Positions 1-7,029 of a stretch of 34,378 nt of DNA are shown here, piece by piece (positions within the stretch are counted from its first letter, which is position 1; each line of letters begins with the position of its first letter). The translations under genes and the position numbers were made by a program. The stretch comes from an uncultured Burkholderiales bacterium (GTDB lineage: Bacteria > Pseudomonadota > Gammaproteobacteria > Burkholderiales > Burkholderiaceae). The notes beneath the pieces were generated by a model, which was not told where the DNA came from, ran no database searches, and worked only from the letters and a program-made list of their open reading frames with translations. Where the stretch lies: the NCBI GenBank assembly GCA_903845315.1, contig CAIMWY010000027.1:1-34378 (forward strand). The letters are read 5' to 3'.

Positions 1-680
1 CCCGCACCTTGGGCTACACCGTGGTCGACGCTGCGACCGCCATTTCGACCCACCTCAATAAAGTGTTGCGTGAAAACGCCTCTGAAATGTTGAGCCATGA
101 CGAAACCCAACAACTGCTCGACAAATTAGCCGCCAAGTCGCCCAAGATTGTGGAAGACCTGGTGCCTGGCAAATTATCTTTGGGCATCTTGACCCGCACC
201 CTGCAAAACCTCTTGGCCGAATCGGTGTCAATTCGCGACATGCGCACCATCGCCGAAGCCCTGACTGAGGCCAGCGCCCGCACCCAAGACCCAGAACAGC
301 TCACCGCCATGGTTCGCCCCAAACTCGGCCGCATGATCATGCAAAGCTTGGTCGACAGCGACAGTGGTTTGCAAGTCATGACCTTGGATCCTTCCTTGGA
401 ACAGCTGTTGCACAACGTGTTGCAACAAAGCCAACCCGGCCAGCCCGTGGTGATGGAGCCGAGCTTGGCCGAAAACTTATTTGCCGGTTTGCGCGATGGC
501 GCGCGAACCGTGGAAGACATGGGACATCCCGCTGTGTTGGTGGTGTCCCCCGTGATTCGTGGTTGGCTGTCCAAAGCCGCACGATTCCGCGTGAACGATT
601 TGACTGTGCTGTCTTACAGCGAAATCCCAGATGACCAGGCCGTGAAAGTGATCCACACGGTGGACGCCAAAGCCCATTAA
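1..680 (+). CDS. flhA: FlhA, flagellar export gate protein (C-terminal part, 5' end outside window)
   Basis: The visible frame is open from base 3 and gives about 225 residues, roughly the last third of a protein that is normally near 700 residues. It starts in the family motif GYTVVDAATAISTHL and runs through the cytoplasmic domain that docks chaperone-substrate complexes at the export gate (for example FliS-FliC and FlgN-FlgK in other bacteria). The C-terminal stretch VLSYSEIPDDQAVKVI is typical of FlhA. The membrane half lies upstream of the window. The stop is TAA at 678-680, and 44 bases separate it from flhF with no terminator-like structure, so the genes are probably co-transcribed. 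Identification is from recognised family motifs; nothing looks damaged in the visible part. Confidence 0.95.
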   Translation, partial: RTLGYTVVDAATAISTHLNKVLRENASEMLSHDETQQLLDKLAAKSPKIVEDLVPGKLSLGILTRTLQNLLAESVSIRDMRTIAEALTEASARTQDPEQLTAMVRPKLGRMIMQSLVDSDSGLQVMTLDPSLEQLLHNVLQQSQPGQPVVMEPSLAENLFAGLRDGARTVEDMGHPAVLVVSPVIRGWLSKAARFRVNDLTVLSYSEIPDDQAVKVIHTVDAKAH

Positions 681-724
681 CCCTTGACCGACATAACAAC
701 TTCAAAGACTGAGTGAGCTGACAC

Positions 725-2128
725 ATGGAACTCAAACGAATCCTTGCCCGCGATGCACGTTCCGCCAACGAAAAGGCGGTGGCCCAGTACGGCCCTGATG
801 TGATGGTCATTTCCACCAGTCAAGTCAATGACTTGACTGAGTTGATCGTGGCGGTCGATCTCGAACCTCTGACTCCAGAGGAAGCCGATCCGTTTGTGAA
901 GACCGATTACGCGCGTCCTCACAGCCTCAAGCCGACGCCTAAATTTGACGTTTTGTTGGGCCAGACCTTGGAGCACAACAAGCGCAGCTCGCGTCAGCGT
1001 CAAGCTACCCAAGTGGCCAAAACCATCGTCGAAGTGCCTGCCACCAAAGCTGCCACCAACAGCAAACCCAAGGCCTCGGCCCGCACAGCCAACCACGCAG
1101 CACCTGAAGCAGAAGTTCGCCATGCCGAAGAACACGACACCTTGCGCGGCAGAGAAATCGTGGCCTTGGTCCGTGAAGAACTCAACTCCTTGCGTCGTGA
1201 ATTCAAACTCAGCCAGCAAATGTCGGCTTGGCAAGGTGGCATGCCACTCGCGCCCGCCCTCATGCCTTTGCGTGATGCGCTCAACGATGCCCCCATTCCG
1301 GTGGCCTTGCGCGCTTTGTTGATCGATAGCATCAAAGACCACGACAACTTGGTCGATGCCTTGGGTGCTTTGCAACGCCAACTCAGCCATGCCATCGAGC
1401 AAGAGCAAGCTGCCACCCCCACCCATGGCGTGCATGTCTTGGCTGGCCCTTCGGGTGCTGGCAAGTCACTCATGGTGGCCCGCTTGGCACAAAACGCAGC
1501 GTTGCTTCATGGCAGCGAAAAAGTCATGGTCATCAGCTTTCATGACCAACGTGCAGGCGCTTGGAACCAAACCCAGTTGCTCAGTGCGCAGTCGGGTGTG
1601 GATTGTTTTCGCGCGACCAACGCAGCCACCCTCAAACTGCTGCTGGAAGAACACGCCGACCGCCAATTGGTGCTCGTTGACACATCCGGCGTTCAAATGG
1701 ACGAACGTTTGAACGAAATCCGCGCCTTGAACTGCCATGCGCAATGCCATGCGGTGGTGCCCGTGGACGCTTCCGCGGCCACCTTGCGCCGGGTGTTTGC
1801 CAACACCGCCAACCACTGGACCAGCCTGATGCTGAGCAAACTCGACGAAGCCAACCAACCTTGGGCACTGCTTCAGTTTTTGACCGACAAAACACTGGGC
1901 GTGTCTGTGGCCAGTCGCGGCGACCGCACGGCAGACTTGATGCAAGACGTGGCCTTGGGCGACTTGGTGCAACGCGCGCTTGAGAACTTGCCCCTAGAAG
2001 CCATGCCAGCCCAAGAGATCTCACCTCCCAGCGCACGTGACAACGCCCTCAATGCCTTGGCAGTCGCCAAGCTGTCGCAAGTCCAAGCCAAGTTCAACAC
2101 CGAAACCACAGGTATGTCCCATGAGTAA
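725..2128 (+). CDS. flhF: FlhF, SRP-type GTPase for flagellar placement
   Basis: This 467-residue protein is a full-length FlhF, the SRP-like GTPase that marks where, and helps decide how many, flagella are built. The N-terminus (MELKRILARDARSANEKAV, then YGPDVMVIS) is the usual FlhF N domain. A less conserved basic/alanine-rich linker follows. The GTPase NG core carries the P-loop GPSGAGKS at residues 241-248, DTSG at 319-322 (G3) and SKLDE at 371-375, in the place of the family's TKLDE (G4). The start is ATG at 725, chosen because it aligns with the conserved N-terminus; the ribosome site is weak. The end overlaps flhG by 8 nt, which suggests translational coupling with its regulator FlhG. 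Confidence 0.95.
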   Translation: MELKRILARDARSANEKAVAQYGPDVMVISTSQVNDLTELIVAVDLEPLTPEEADPFVKTDYARPHSLKPTPKFDVLLGQTLEHNKRSSRQRQATQVAKTIVEVPATKAATNSKPKASARTANHAAPEAEVRHAEEHDTLRGREIVALVREELNSLRREFKLSQQMSAWQGGMPLAPALMPLRDALNDAPIPVALRALLIDSIKDHDNLVDALGALQRQLSHAIEQEQAATPTHGVHVLAGPSGAGKSLMVARLAQNAALLHGSEKVMVISFHDQRAGAWNQTQLLSAQSGVDCFRATNAATLKLLLEEHADRQLVLVDTSGVQMDERLNEIRALNCHAQCHAVVPVDASAATLRRVFANTANHWTSLMLSKLDEANQPWALLQFLTDKTLGVSVASRGDRTADLMQDVALGDLVQRALENLPLEAMPAQEISPPSARDNALNALAVAKLSQVQAKFNTETTGMSHE

Positions 2129-2948
2129 AACACGACAAACGGAAGTCATCGGCATTGCCAGTGGCAAAGGCGGTGTGGGTAAAACCACCACCTCGATCAA
2201 TCTGGCGGTAGCGCTGAGCCAAATGGGCCACAGTGTCATGCTGTTCGATGCCGATTTGGGGCTGGCCAATGCCCAAATCGCTCTCGGTGCGCGTGCTGAA
2301 TACAACCTGGGACACTTTTTGTCGGGGCATAAAACCTTGGCAGAAATCATGGTCACCACACGCCAAGGTGTCAAACTCATTCCAGGAGCATCAGGCATGC
2401 AAGAACTGGCGGCCTTGAGCCAGTTGCAAGCGGCCAGCATCGTGCAGTCGTTCAGCGTTTTGGCCGACGACGTGGACTACCTGATCGTCGACGTGGCCGC
2501 AGGAATTTCCCCTTCGGTGTTGTCCTTCTTGGCAGCCTGCCAACGGCGCTTCATTGTTGTCAAAGACGATCCCTCATCCATTGCCGACGCCTACGGCACC
2601 ATCAAAATTTTGAGCAAAGAAATGGAACTCGATGAGATCTATTTGCTGCCCAACATGGTCCACACCCAGTCTGAAGGCTGGAAACTGTACAAAAAACTCA
2701 ACGATGTGTGTGTTCGGTTCTTGGGTGCACCGGTGCACTACCTGACCTCCATCGAAGAAGACGAAATGGTCTTGCGCGCCCTCAAAAAGTACCAGTCGGT
2801 GCTGGAGTTGGCGCCAGGGTCAGGCGCATCGCGTGATTACAGGCGTTTGGCGGAAGCCTGCACCAACTTGCGCGCCTTGGACCACCCTTCCGGTGGCATG
2901 CAATTTTTCATGGAGCGGCTGATTCAACACAGTCCGACAAACGCATGA
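2121..2948 (+). CDS. flhG: FlhG (FleN/YlxH), MinD-like ATPase controlling flagellar number
   Basis: A 275-residue MinD/ParA-family ATPase, the partner of FlhF that limits flagellar number and, in some species, the master activator. The deviant Walker A GKGGVGKTT lies at residues 15-23, the switch DADLGLAN begins at 43, and the Walker B region IVDVAAG has its Asp at 124 (DVAAG rather than the commoner DTAAG). The frame is open further upstream, but that stretch overlaps flhF and shows no conserved sequence, so ATG 2121 is preferred. With this start only 14 residues precede the P-loop and the N-terminal DQAxxLR helix of many FlhG proteins is not seen. The stop overlaps the fliA start (ATGA). 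Confidence 0.93.
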   Translation: MSKTRQTEVIGIASGKGGVGKTTTSINLAVALSQMGHSVMLFDADLGLANAQIALGARAEYNLGHFLSGHKTLAEIMVTTRQGVKLIPGASGMQELAALSQLQAASIVQSFSVLADDVDYLIVDVAAGISPSVLSFLAACQRRFIVVKDDPSSIADAYGTIKILSKEMELDEIYLLPNMVHTQSEGWKLYKKLNDVCVRFLGAPVHYLTSIEEDEMVLRALKKYQSVLELAPGSGASRDYRRLAEACTNLRALDHPSGGMQFFMERLIQHSPTNA

Positions 2949-3700
2949 AAGTTCTCTCTCCCGTACAAATGTACGAATCCTGCAAGCCCAAAGGCGAGGA
3001 CTTGGTCATGGCCCATTTGGGGCTGGTCAAGCGCGTGGCGTTGCACCTCAAAGCCCGCATTCCGGCCTTCATGGAACTCGATGAGCTGATTCAAGTCGGC
3101 ATGATCGGCTTGCTCGAAGCCTCGCGTGCTTTTGACCCGGTCAAAGGGGTGGAGTTTGAAAACTTTGCCCACAGCCGTGTGCGTGGCGCCATGCTTGACG
3201 AGGTACGTCGCTTGTCGTTCTTGCCGCGTTCTGCGGTGGCCTTTAATAAATCGCACAACGAAAGCATTCATACCTTGGCCGCCGAGTTGGGTCGCACGCC
3301 CACCCAGGCTGAAATTGCCGACTACATGGGCAAAGACCTGGAAGAGTTTCACAAAGAACGCGGCAAAGCCAAACGCTTTGAGACCTACTCCATGGAAGTG
3401 GTGACAGAAGAAGTCATGGGCATTGCCGACGACTCGTCGCAACAACCGGACGTGATCGTTGAAGAGGCCGAGTTCATGAACGCGGTCACCGATGCCATCG
3501 CTGATTTGCCAGAGCGTGAGCAGCTTGTGATGCAACTCTACTACGTGGAAGAGTTCAACCTCAAAGAGATTGGCGAAACCCTAGGGGTGAGCGAATCTCG
3601 GGTGAGTCAAATCCTGTCTTCTGTGGTCAAAAAATTACGCAGCACCTTGAAAGTAGACGGGGGGGAGTCGGATAAACCCGCCATGAGGAGACATGCATGA
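2945..3700 (+). CDS. fliA: FliA, flagellar sigma factor sigma-28
   Basis: A 251-residue sigma-70-family factor of the flagellar (sigma-28) class; it directs RNA polymerase to late flagellar promoters and is inhibited by FlgM. Region 2 is recognisable (ELDELIQVGMIGLLEASRAF, then FAHSRVRGAMLDEVR), followed by region 3 (LGRTPTQAEIADYMG) and region 4 (LPEREQLVMQLYYVE, then LKEIGETLGVSESRVSQ helix-turn-helix). ATG 2945 overlaps the flhG stop; a second ATG at 2969 is possible. The last dozen residues (GGESDKPAMRRHA) form a tail beyond region 4 and are encoded just after a G7 tract. Its product is expected to read the seven sigma-28-type promoters listed here. Confidence 0.96.
   Translation: MKVLSPVQMYESCKPKGEDLVMAHLGLVKRVALHLKARIPAFMELDELIQVGMIGLLEASRAFDPVKGVEFENFAHSRVRGAMLDEVRRLSFLPRSAVAFNKSHNESIHTLAAELGRTPTQAEIADYMGKDLEEFHKERGKAKRFETYSMEVVTEEVMGIADDSSQQPDVIVEEAEFMNAVTDAIADLPEREQLVMQLYYVEEFNLKEIGETLGVSESRVSQILSSVVKKLRSTLKVDGGESDKPAMRRHA
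3659..3665 (+). repeat. G7 homopolymer in the 3' end of fliA
   Basis: Seven consecutive G bases encode part of VDGGES in the FliA C-terminal tail. Slippage here would alter only the tail after region 4 but would also change how the gene overlaps the next one. Confidence 0.9.
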
Positions 3701-4509
3701 GCAACTTCATGATGAACATGATCTCGTGGGTGTTGTTGCTCTTGGTGATCTTGACCTTGTACTTGATTGACAAAGTCAACCACCTGGCGCAAATCTACGA
3801 ACCGCCCAAGCCCGAAGCGCCTCCTGAGCCTGCTCCTGAGCCCGCGGGTGACTTGTTGTTTGCCGGGCTAGAGGGTAAAAAAATGTGGGATGCCATGAAT
3901 GGCAAAGCCGTGGAAGGCTTTGATAGCAGCTTGCTAGATTCTTTGCGTCCACACTATGAACCCATTTTGCGTGAGCACATCAGCGCCACGTTCAAAGACG
4001 GCGTGGATGAAGCCAGCGAAAGTGAACCCAAAACGCCTAGCTCCCAGCGCGAAATTGTCACCGTGCGTGGCCATGTGCAGTCGTGGTTGCCACCGCAGCA
4101 CTTGGGCAGTATTTTTCGCACCGGGGTTGAGTTTGGTGGCAGTTATGCCAAAGACCCCAACCCGGACGTGCTGGCGCGCTTGCAGCAAACACTCGACAGC
4201 GTCACCAGCATGCTTTATCAGCGCGCAGGGGTCACACTCGATGTGCCGTACTCTGAATTGTTGCTGTCACCGACTGAACCTGAGGAAGAAACGCCGGCCG
4301 ACACACTGGCCATCACCGATCAATCGGCGCAGGTCGAGGTGTTGGAGGAAACATTGTCTGATCTGGATGCCCTGCAACCCGAGGAATTGGCTCAAGGACG
4401 TGAGCATGCCCAAGAATACGAAGAGCAGCAGAGGCAAGATTTGGCCGCTCAAGAAGATGCCCAAGTGATTGAGGCCAACCTGGCGCCAGTTCAGCCTGTT
4501 GCGGCCTAA
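3697..4509 (+). CDS. Uncharacterised single-pass membrane protein following fliA
   Basis: I do not recognise this 270-residue protein. A short N-terminus is followed by one hydrophobic segment at about residues 9-24 (WVLLLLVILTLYLI), then a proline/glutamate linker (PPKPEAPPEPAPEPAG, about 37-52). A folded-looking domain of about 150 residues contains LRPHYEPILREHI and VRGHVQSWLPPQHLG, and the tail is glutamate/glutamine-rich. No signal-peptidase site is obvious, so a membrane anchor with a cytoplasmic or periplasmic domain is likely. The start codon overlaps the fliA stop (ATGA) and has a good ribosome site (AGGAG, about 3686-3690), so it belongs to the flhF-flhG-fliA operon. A role in flagellar assembly, placement or chemotaxis is inferred from context only. 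Confidence 0.8.
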   Translation: MSNFMMNMISWVLLLLVILTLYLIDKVNHLAQIYEPPKPEAPPEPAPEPAGDLLFAGLEGKKMWDAMNGKAVEGFDSSLLDSLRPHYEPILREHISATFKDGVDEASESEPKTPSSQREIVTVRGHVQSWLPPQHLGSIFRTGVEFGGSYAKDPNPDVLARLQQTLDSVTSMLYQRAGVTLDVPYSELLLSPTEPEEETPADTLAITDQSAQVEVLEETLSDLDALQPEELAQGREHAQEYEEQQRQDLAAQEDAQVIEANLAPVQPVAA

Positions 4510-4537
4510 TAAACTGCTGCCACCACTGCCATGAACC

Positions 4538-4564
4538 TTAAGTTTCCTCCCTCGCAACCGATAC
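4538..4564 (+). promoter_or_regulatory. sigma-28 promoter of fliS
   Basis: TTAAGTTT (4538-4545), an 11-nt gap, then ACCGATAC (4557-4564). Against the enterobacterial consensus TAAAGTTT-N11-GCCGATAA this is 7/8 and 6/8 at the correct spacing. It lies 37 nt upstream of the fliS start. Confidence 0.82.
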
Positions 4565-4566
4565 TG

Positions 4567-4590
4567 CCTGTGTCAAGTAAGAAACACAGG
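4567..4590 (+). promoter_or_regulatory. Inverted repeat in the fliS leader, next to the ribosome site
   Basis: CCTGTGT (4567-4573) and ACACAGG (4584-4590) form a perfect 7-bp stem with a 10-nt loop. The 3' arm ends inside the AGGAG ribosome site (4588-4592), so the RNA hairpin could limit fliS translation. As DNA it would lie just downstream of the sigma-28 -10 box and could also be an operator. Confidence 0.5.
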
Positions 4591-4601
4591 AGTTAGATCC
4601 C

Positions 4602-5024
4602 ATGCGAGCCAATCAACGAGCCATCCAGAGTTACGGTGATGTCAAAGTCACCAGCGGCGTGTCCTCGGCCAACAATGTGCAACTGATTCAAATGTTGTTC
4701 GATGGCTTGCTCGAGAGCTTGGTGGCCGCGCGCGGTCATATCCAGCATAAGAATCTCACAGAAAAATCCAAAGCCATTGCCCGTGCCAGTCGCATCGTGA
4801 TTGGTTTGCAAGGTGCTTTGGATTTTGAAAAAGGCGGCGACCTGGCCAGCAACCTCAATGAGTTGTACAGCTATGTGACCCGGCGTTTGTTTCATGTCAA
4901 CGCCCAAAACGATTTGGTGGTGTTGGATGAAATCCACGGTTTGATGCGCGAGATTCGCGATGCTTGGGAAGGTGTTCCTTCCTTGGTGCCCGCTTCCACG
5001 CGCCCTGCGGGCTTGATGAATTGA
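4602..5024 (+). CDS. fliS: FliS, flagellin export chaperone
   Basis: A 140-residue FliS, the cytoplasmic chaperone that binds the disordered C-terminus of flagellin, stops early polymerisation and delivers it to FlhA. Family features are LIQMLFDGLLESL (about 29-41), the ASRIVIGLQGALDFEKGGDLASNL stretch described here by its ends ASRIVIGL and FEKGGDLA, and LNELYSYVTRRL. The start is ATG 4602 with ribosome site AGGAG 9 nt upstream. It has its own sigma-28 promoter and leader hairpin. Its separation from fliD and fliC (about 24 kb away) is unusual, since fliS often lies directly after fliD. The short C-terminal tail (VPASTRPAGLMN) is not conserved. Confidence 0.93.
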   Translation: MRANQRAIQSYGDVKVTSGVSSANNVQLIQMLFDGLLESLVAARGHIQHKNLTEKSKAIARASRIVIGLQGALDFEKGGDLASNLNELYSYVTRRLFHVNAQNDLVVLDEIHGLMREIRDAWEGVPSLVPASTRPAGLMN

Positions 5025-5063
5025 GAGTGCTTTTGCGTTGCAAGGCGGAATACCTCTCTTTTT
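5023..5063 (+). terminator. Possible weak terminator after fliS
   Basis: GAGAG (5023-5027) can pair with CTCTC (5054-5058), enclosing a small inner stem around TTGC-gtt-GCAA, and is followed by five T bases (5059-5063). The outer stem is short and the loop long, so this is tentative. Confidence 0.3.
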
Positions 5064-5095
5064 CAGTTAATCTCGCAGGTTAGAGAAAAATTCAA

Positions 5096-5126
5096 GGCGC
5101 AACTCAGAGTCCTATCTGACTGCGCC
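5096..5126 (+). promoter_or_regulatory. Stem-loop in the motA upstream region
   Basis: GGCGCA (5096-5101) pairs with TGCGCC (5121-5126); inside it CAGA (5105-5108) pairs with TCTG (5115-5118) around a 6-nt loop. It lies 22 nt before the motA start. No convincing sigma-28 or sigma-54 promoter was found between fliS and motA, so the motA promoter is unassigned and this structure may be a leader element or an operator. Confidence 0.4.
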
Positions 5127-5148
5127 ATCCTGCTTAAGGGAGTGTTAG

Positions 5149-6009
5149 ATGTCAGCAATTATTGGTTTGGTGGTCTTGTTTGTTTGCGTGTTCGGCGGTT
5201 TCGTGATCGCCGGCGGCAGTTTGGCGCCCATCATCAAAGCCACTCCCTTCGAGATGTTCATCATCGGCGGTGCCGGTGTGGGCGGCATGATCACCGGCAA
5301 CTCGGGCAGCATCTTCAAGGGTGCTTGGGCTGGCATGGGACGCGTCATCAAAGGTCCGATGTACAAGAAGGACGATCACATCGCCATCATTGCGGTGATC
5401 TCTAAACTCATGAAAACCCTCAAGGCTGAGGGCGCGGTGGCGATGGAGTCCCACGTTGAAAACCCCGAGGCCAGTGCCATCTTTGGTGAATGTCCCAAGA
5501 TGCTGCACGACCACGGCTTGGTGGCCTTGGTCTGCGACACCATCCGCTTGATGGTGGTGTCCTCAGGCACCTTGAGCCCCTACGCGGTAGAAGACGTGAT
5601 GACCGCCTCCATCAAGTTACACCACCACACCGAAATGAAAAACGCCGAAGCCATTGCCACCTTGGCAGGCGCTTTGCCTGCGCTGGGTATTGTGGCTTGC
5701 GTGTTGGGTGTGGTGAAGACCATGGGCGCGATTGACCAACCCCCCCCTGTGCTGGGTGCCTTGATCGGTGGCGCTCTGGTGGGTACGTTCTTGGGCGTGT
5801 TTTTGGCCTACGGTATTTTTGAACCCTTTGGCAGCCGCCTCAAACAAATCATTGACGAAGATGGTGAAGTGCTCAACGTGGCCAAACAAATCATCATCGG
5901 CAACATGCATGGCTATCCTGTGCCTTTGATCATTGAGGCCGGACGTGTGTGCATCAGCCACGACAACCAGCCCTCGTTTGGTGAAGTCTTTGATGCGCTG
6001 AGGAAATAA
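5149..6009 (+). CDS. motA: MotA, flagellar stator proton-channel subunit
   Basis: A 286-residue MotA, the inner-membrane stator subunit that couples proton flow to torque on FliG. Four membrane segments are visible: about 2-21, 35-51, 172-193 and 203-224. The large cytoplasmic loop between the second and third contains LKAEGAVAMESHVENPEAS, the charged torque region. The two family prolines appear as P177 (LPALGIVA) and P226 (YGIFEPFG), matching P173 and P222 of the E. coli protein. The start ATG 5149 has a ribosome-like AGGGAG upstream. The stop overlaps motB by one base (TAATG), so the two are translated together. A C8 tract lies in the loop between segments three and four. Confidence 0.96.
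   Translation: MSAIIGLVVLFVCVFGGFVIAGGSLAPIIKATPFEMFIIGGAGVGGMITGNSGSIFKGAWAGMGRVIKGPMYKKDDHIAIIAVISKLMKTLKAEGAVAMESHVENPEASAIFGECPKMLHDHGLVALVCDTIRLMVVSSGTLSPYAVEDVMTASIKLHHHTEMKNAEAIATLAGALPALGIVACVLGVVKTMGAIDQPPPVLGALIGGALVGTFLGVFLAYGIFEPFGSRLKQIIDEDGEVLNVAKQIIIGNMHGYPVPLIIEAGRVCISHDNQPSFGEVFDALRK
5740..5747 (+). repeat. C8 homopolymer inside motA
   Basis: Eight consecutive C bases encode QPPPV in the short loop before the last membrane segment of MotA. A one-base slip would truncate MotA and abolish torque while leaving the filament genes intact. Confidence 0.9.
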
Positions 6010-7025
6010 TGGCTGACGAAAAAGACGAAGCAGCCCTCGCCGCTGAGGCCGCTGCAGCGGCCGAAGCCGAAAAGGCTGCGGCCGAAGCTGCTGCGGCAGC
6101 CGCTGCGGCAGCCGCGCCCGCGCCGGTCATCATCATCAAAAAAATCATTGACGATGGTCACGGTGGTGCCCACGGCGGCGCTTGGAAAATTGCGTTGGCC
6201 GACATGATGACCGCCATGATGGCGTTCTTCTTGTTGATGTGGCTGTTGGGCGCCTCCAACGAAGACCAACGCAAAAGCATTGCCGACTACTTCAAGCCCA
6301 CCTCACAAAGCTTGGTCGCCATTGGACAACTCGCCGGCTCCAATGGTGTGTTGGGTGGACGATCCATCATCGATCCGGATGGTTTCCCGTTTGCTGCCAA
6401 ACAAACTGCGTTGCTTGAGCGCTTGACCCCTCGTTCCGAGGGCGGGCCCAACCCCAGCACTGACCCGGGCCAAGAAAACAACAACCCTTACTCAGACCCC
6501 GACAAACTCACGCCTGAGCAGAAAAAAGAAATCGCTGCCGCGCAAGAAAAAGCCGACTTTGACAAACTAGAAAAAGAAATCGAACAAAAGCTGTCTGAAA
6601 ACAAAAAACTTGGTGGTTTGAAAGACCAGGTTTCGGTCACACGTGACAAACAAGGCTTGCGCATCGAAATCATCGACAAAGCAGACTTCGCCATGTTCCC
6701 CAGTGGTGGCATGAGCATGCAAGGTAAAGCGTCGAGTTTGATCTCCGAAATCGCCGCCTCGTTGGCAGAAATGCCCAACAAAATTGCCATCCGTGGTCAC
6801 ACCGACAGCGTGCCTTTCCAAAACAAAGAAGGACGCAACAACTGGTCGTTGTCTGCTGAACGTGCCGAAGTGACCCGTGCTTTGTTAGAAAAGAGTGGCA
6901 TCAAAGAGAGTCGCTTCGCCCGAATCGAAGGCGTGGCCGATACCGACCCCTTCAATCCCAAAGACCCACGCGATCCGCGCAACCGTCGCATGAGCATCAC
7001 GGTGCTCTACAACGACCAAGATTGA
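6009..7025 (+). CDS. motB: MotB, flagellar stator anchor with a long alanine-rich N-terminus
   Basis: A 338-residue MotB, which pairs with MotA, carries the proton-binding aspartate and anchors the stator to peptidoglycan. The single membrane segment is ADMMTAMMAFFLLMWLLG with Asp65, equivalent to E. coli Asp32. The OmpA-like domain carries IRGHTDSVPF, NWSLSAERAEVTRALLE and RNRRMSITVLY near the end. The residues before the membrane segment are odd: about 36 residues of alanine/glutamate repeats, then PAPVIIIKKIID, where most MotB proteins have a short basic tail with the IIIK-type motif only. The start ATG 6009 overlaps the motA stop. The gene converges on the regulator gene with 4 nt between them. 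Confidence 0.95.
   Translation: MADEKDEAALAAEAAAAAEAEKAAAEAAAAAAAAAAPAPVIIIKKIIDDGHGGAHGGAWKIALADMMTAMMAFFLLMWLLGASNEDQRKSIADYFKPTSQSLVAIGQLAGSNGVLGGRSIIDPDGFPFAAKQTALLERLTPRSEGGPNPSTDPGQENNNPYSDPDKLTPEQKKEIAAAQEKADFDKLEKEIEQKLSENKKLGGLKDQVSVTRDKQGLRIEIIDKADFAMFPSGGMSMQGKASSLISEIAASLAEMPNKIAIRGHTDSVPFQNKEGRNNWSLSAERAEVTRALLEKSGIKESRFARIEGVADTDPFNPKDPRDPRNRRMSITVLYNDQD
6090..6113 (+). repeat. Tandem 12-bp repeat in the motB alanine tract
   Basis: GCTGCGGCAGCC occurs twice in tandem and encodes AAAA twice. The surrounding GCN-rich sequence contains further imperfect copies, so this stretch could vary in length between strains without breaking the frame. Confidence 0.85.
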
Positions 7026-7029
7026 TTTT

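Noticed and set aside
677..1435. Long open frame on the minus strand opposite flhF
   Set aside because: It lies fully antisense to a gene with clear FlhF motifs and has no recognisable protein pattern; many similar antisense frames occur opposite real genes here.
2037..2120. Upstream extension of flhG
   Set aside because: The frame is open but overlaps flhF and the translated stretch has no FlhG-like sequence; ATG 2121 fits the family better.
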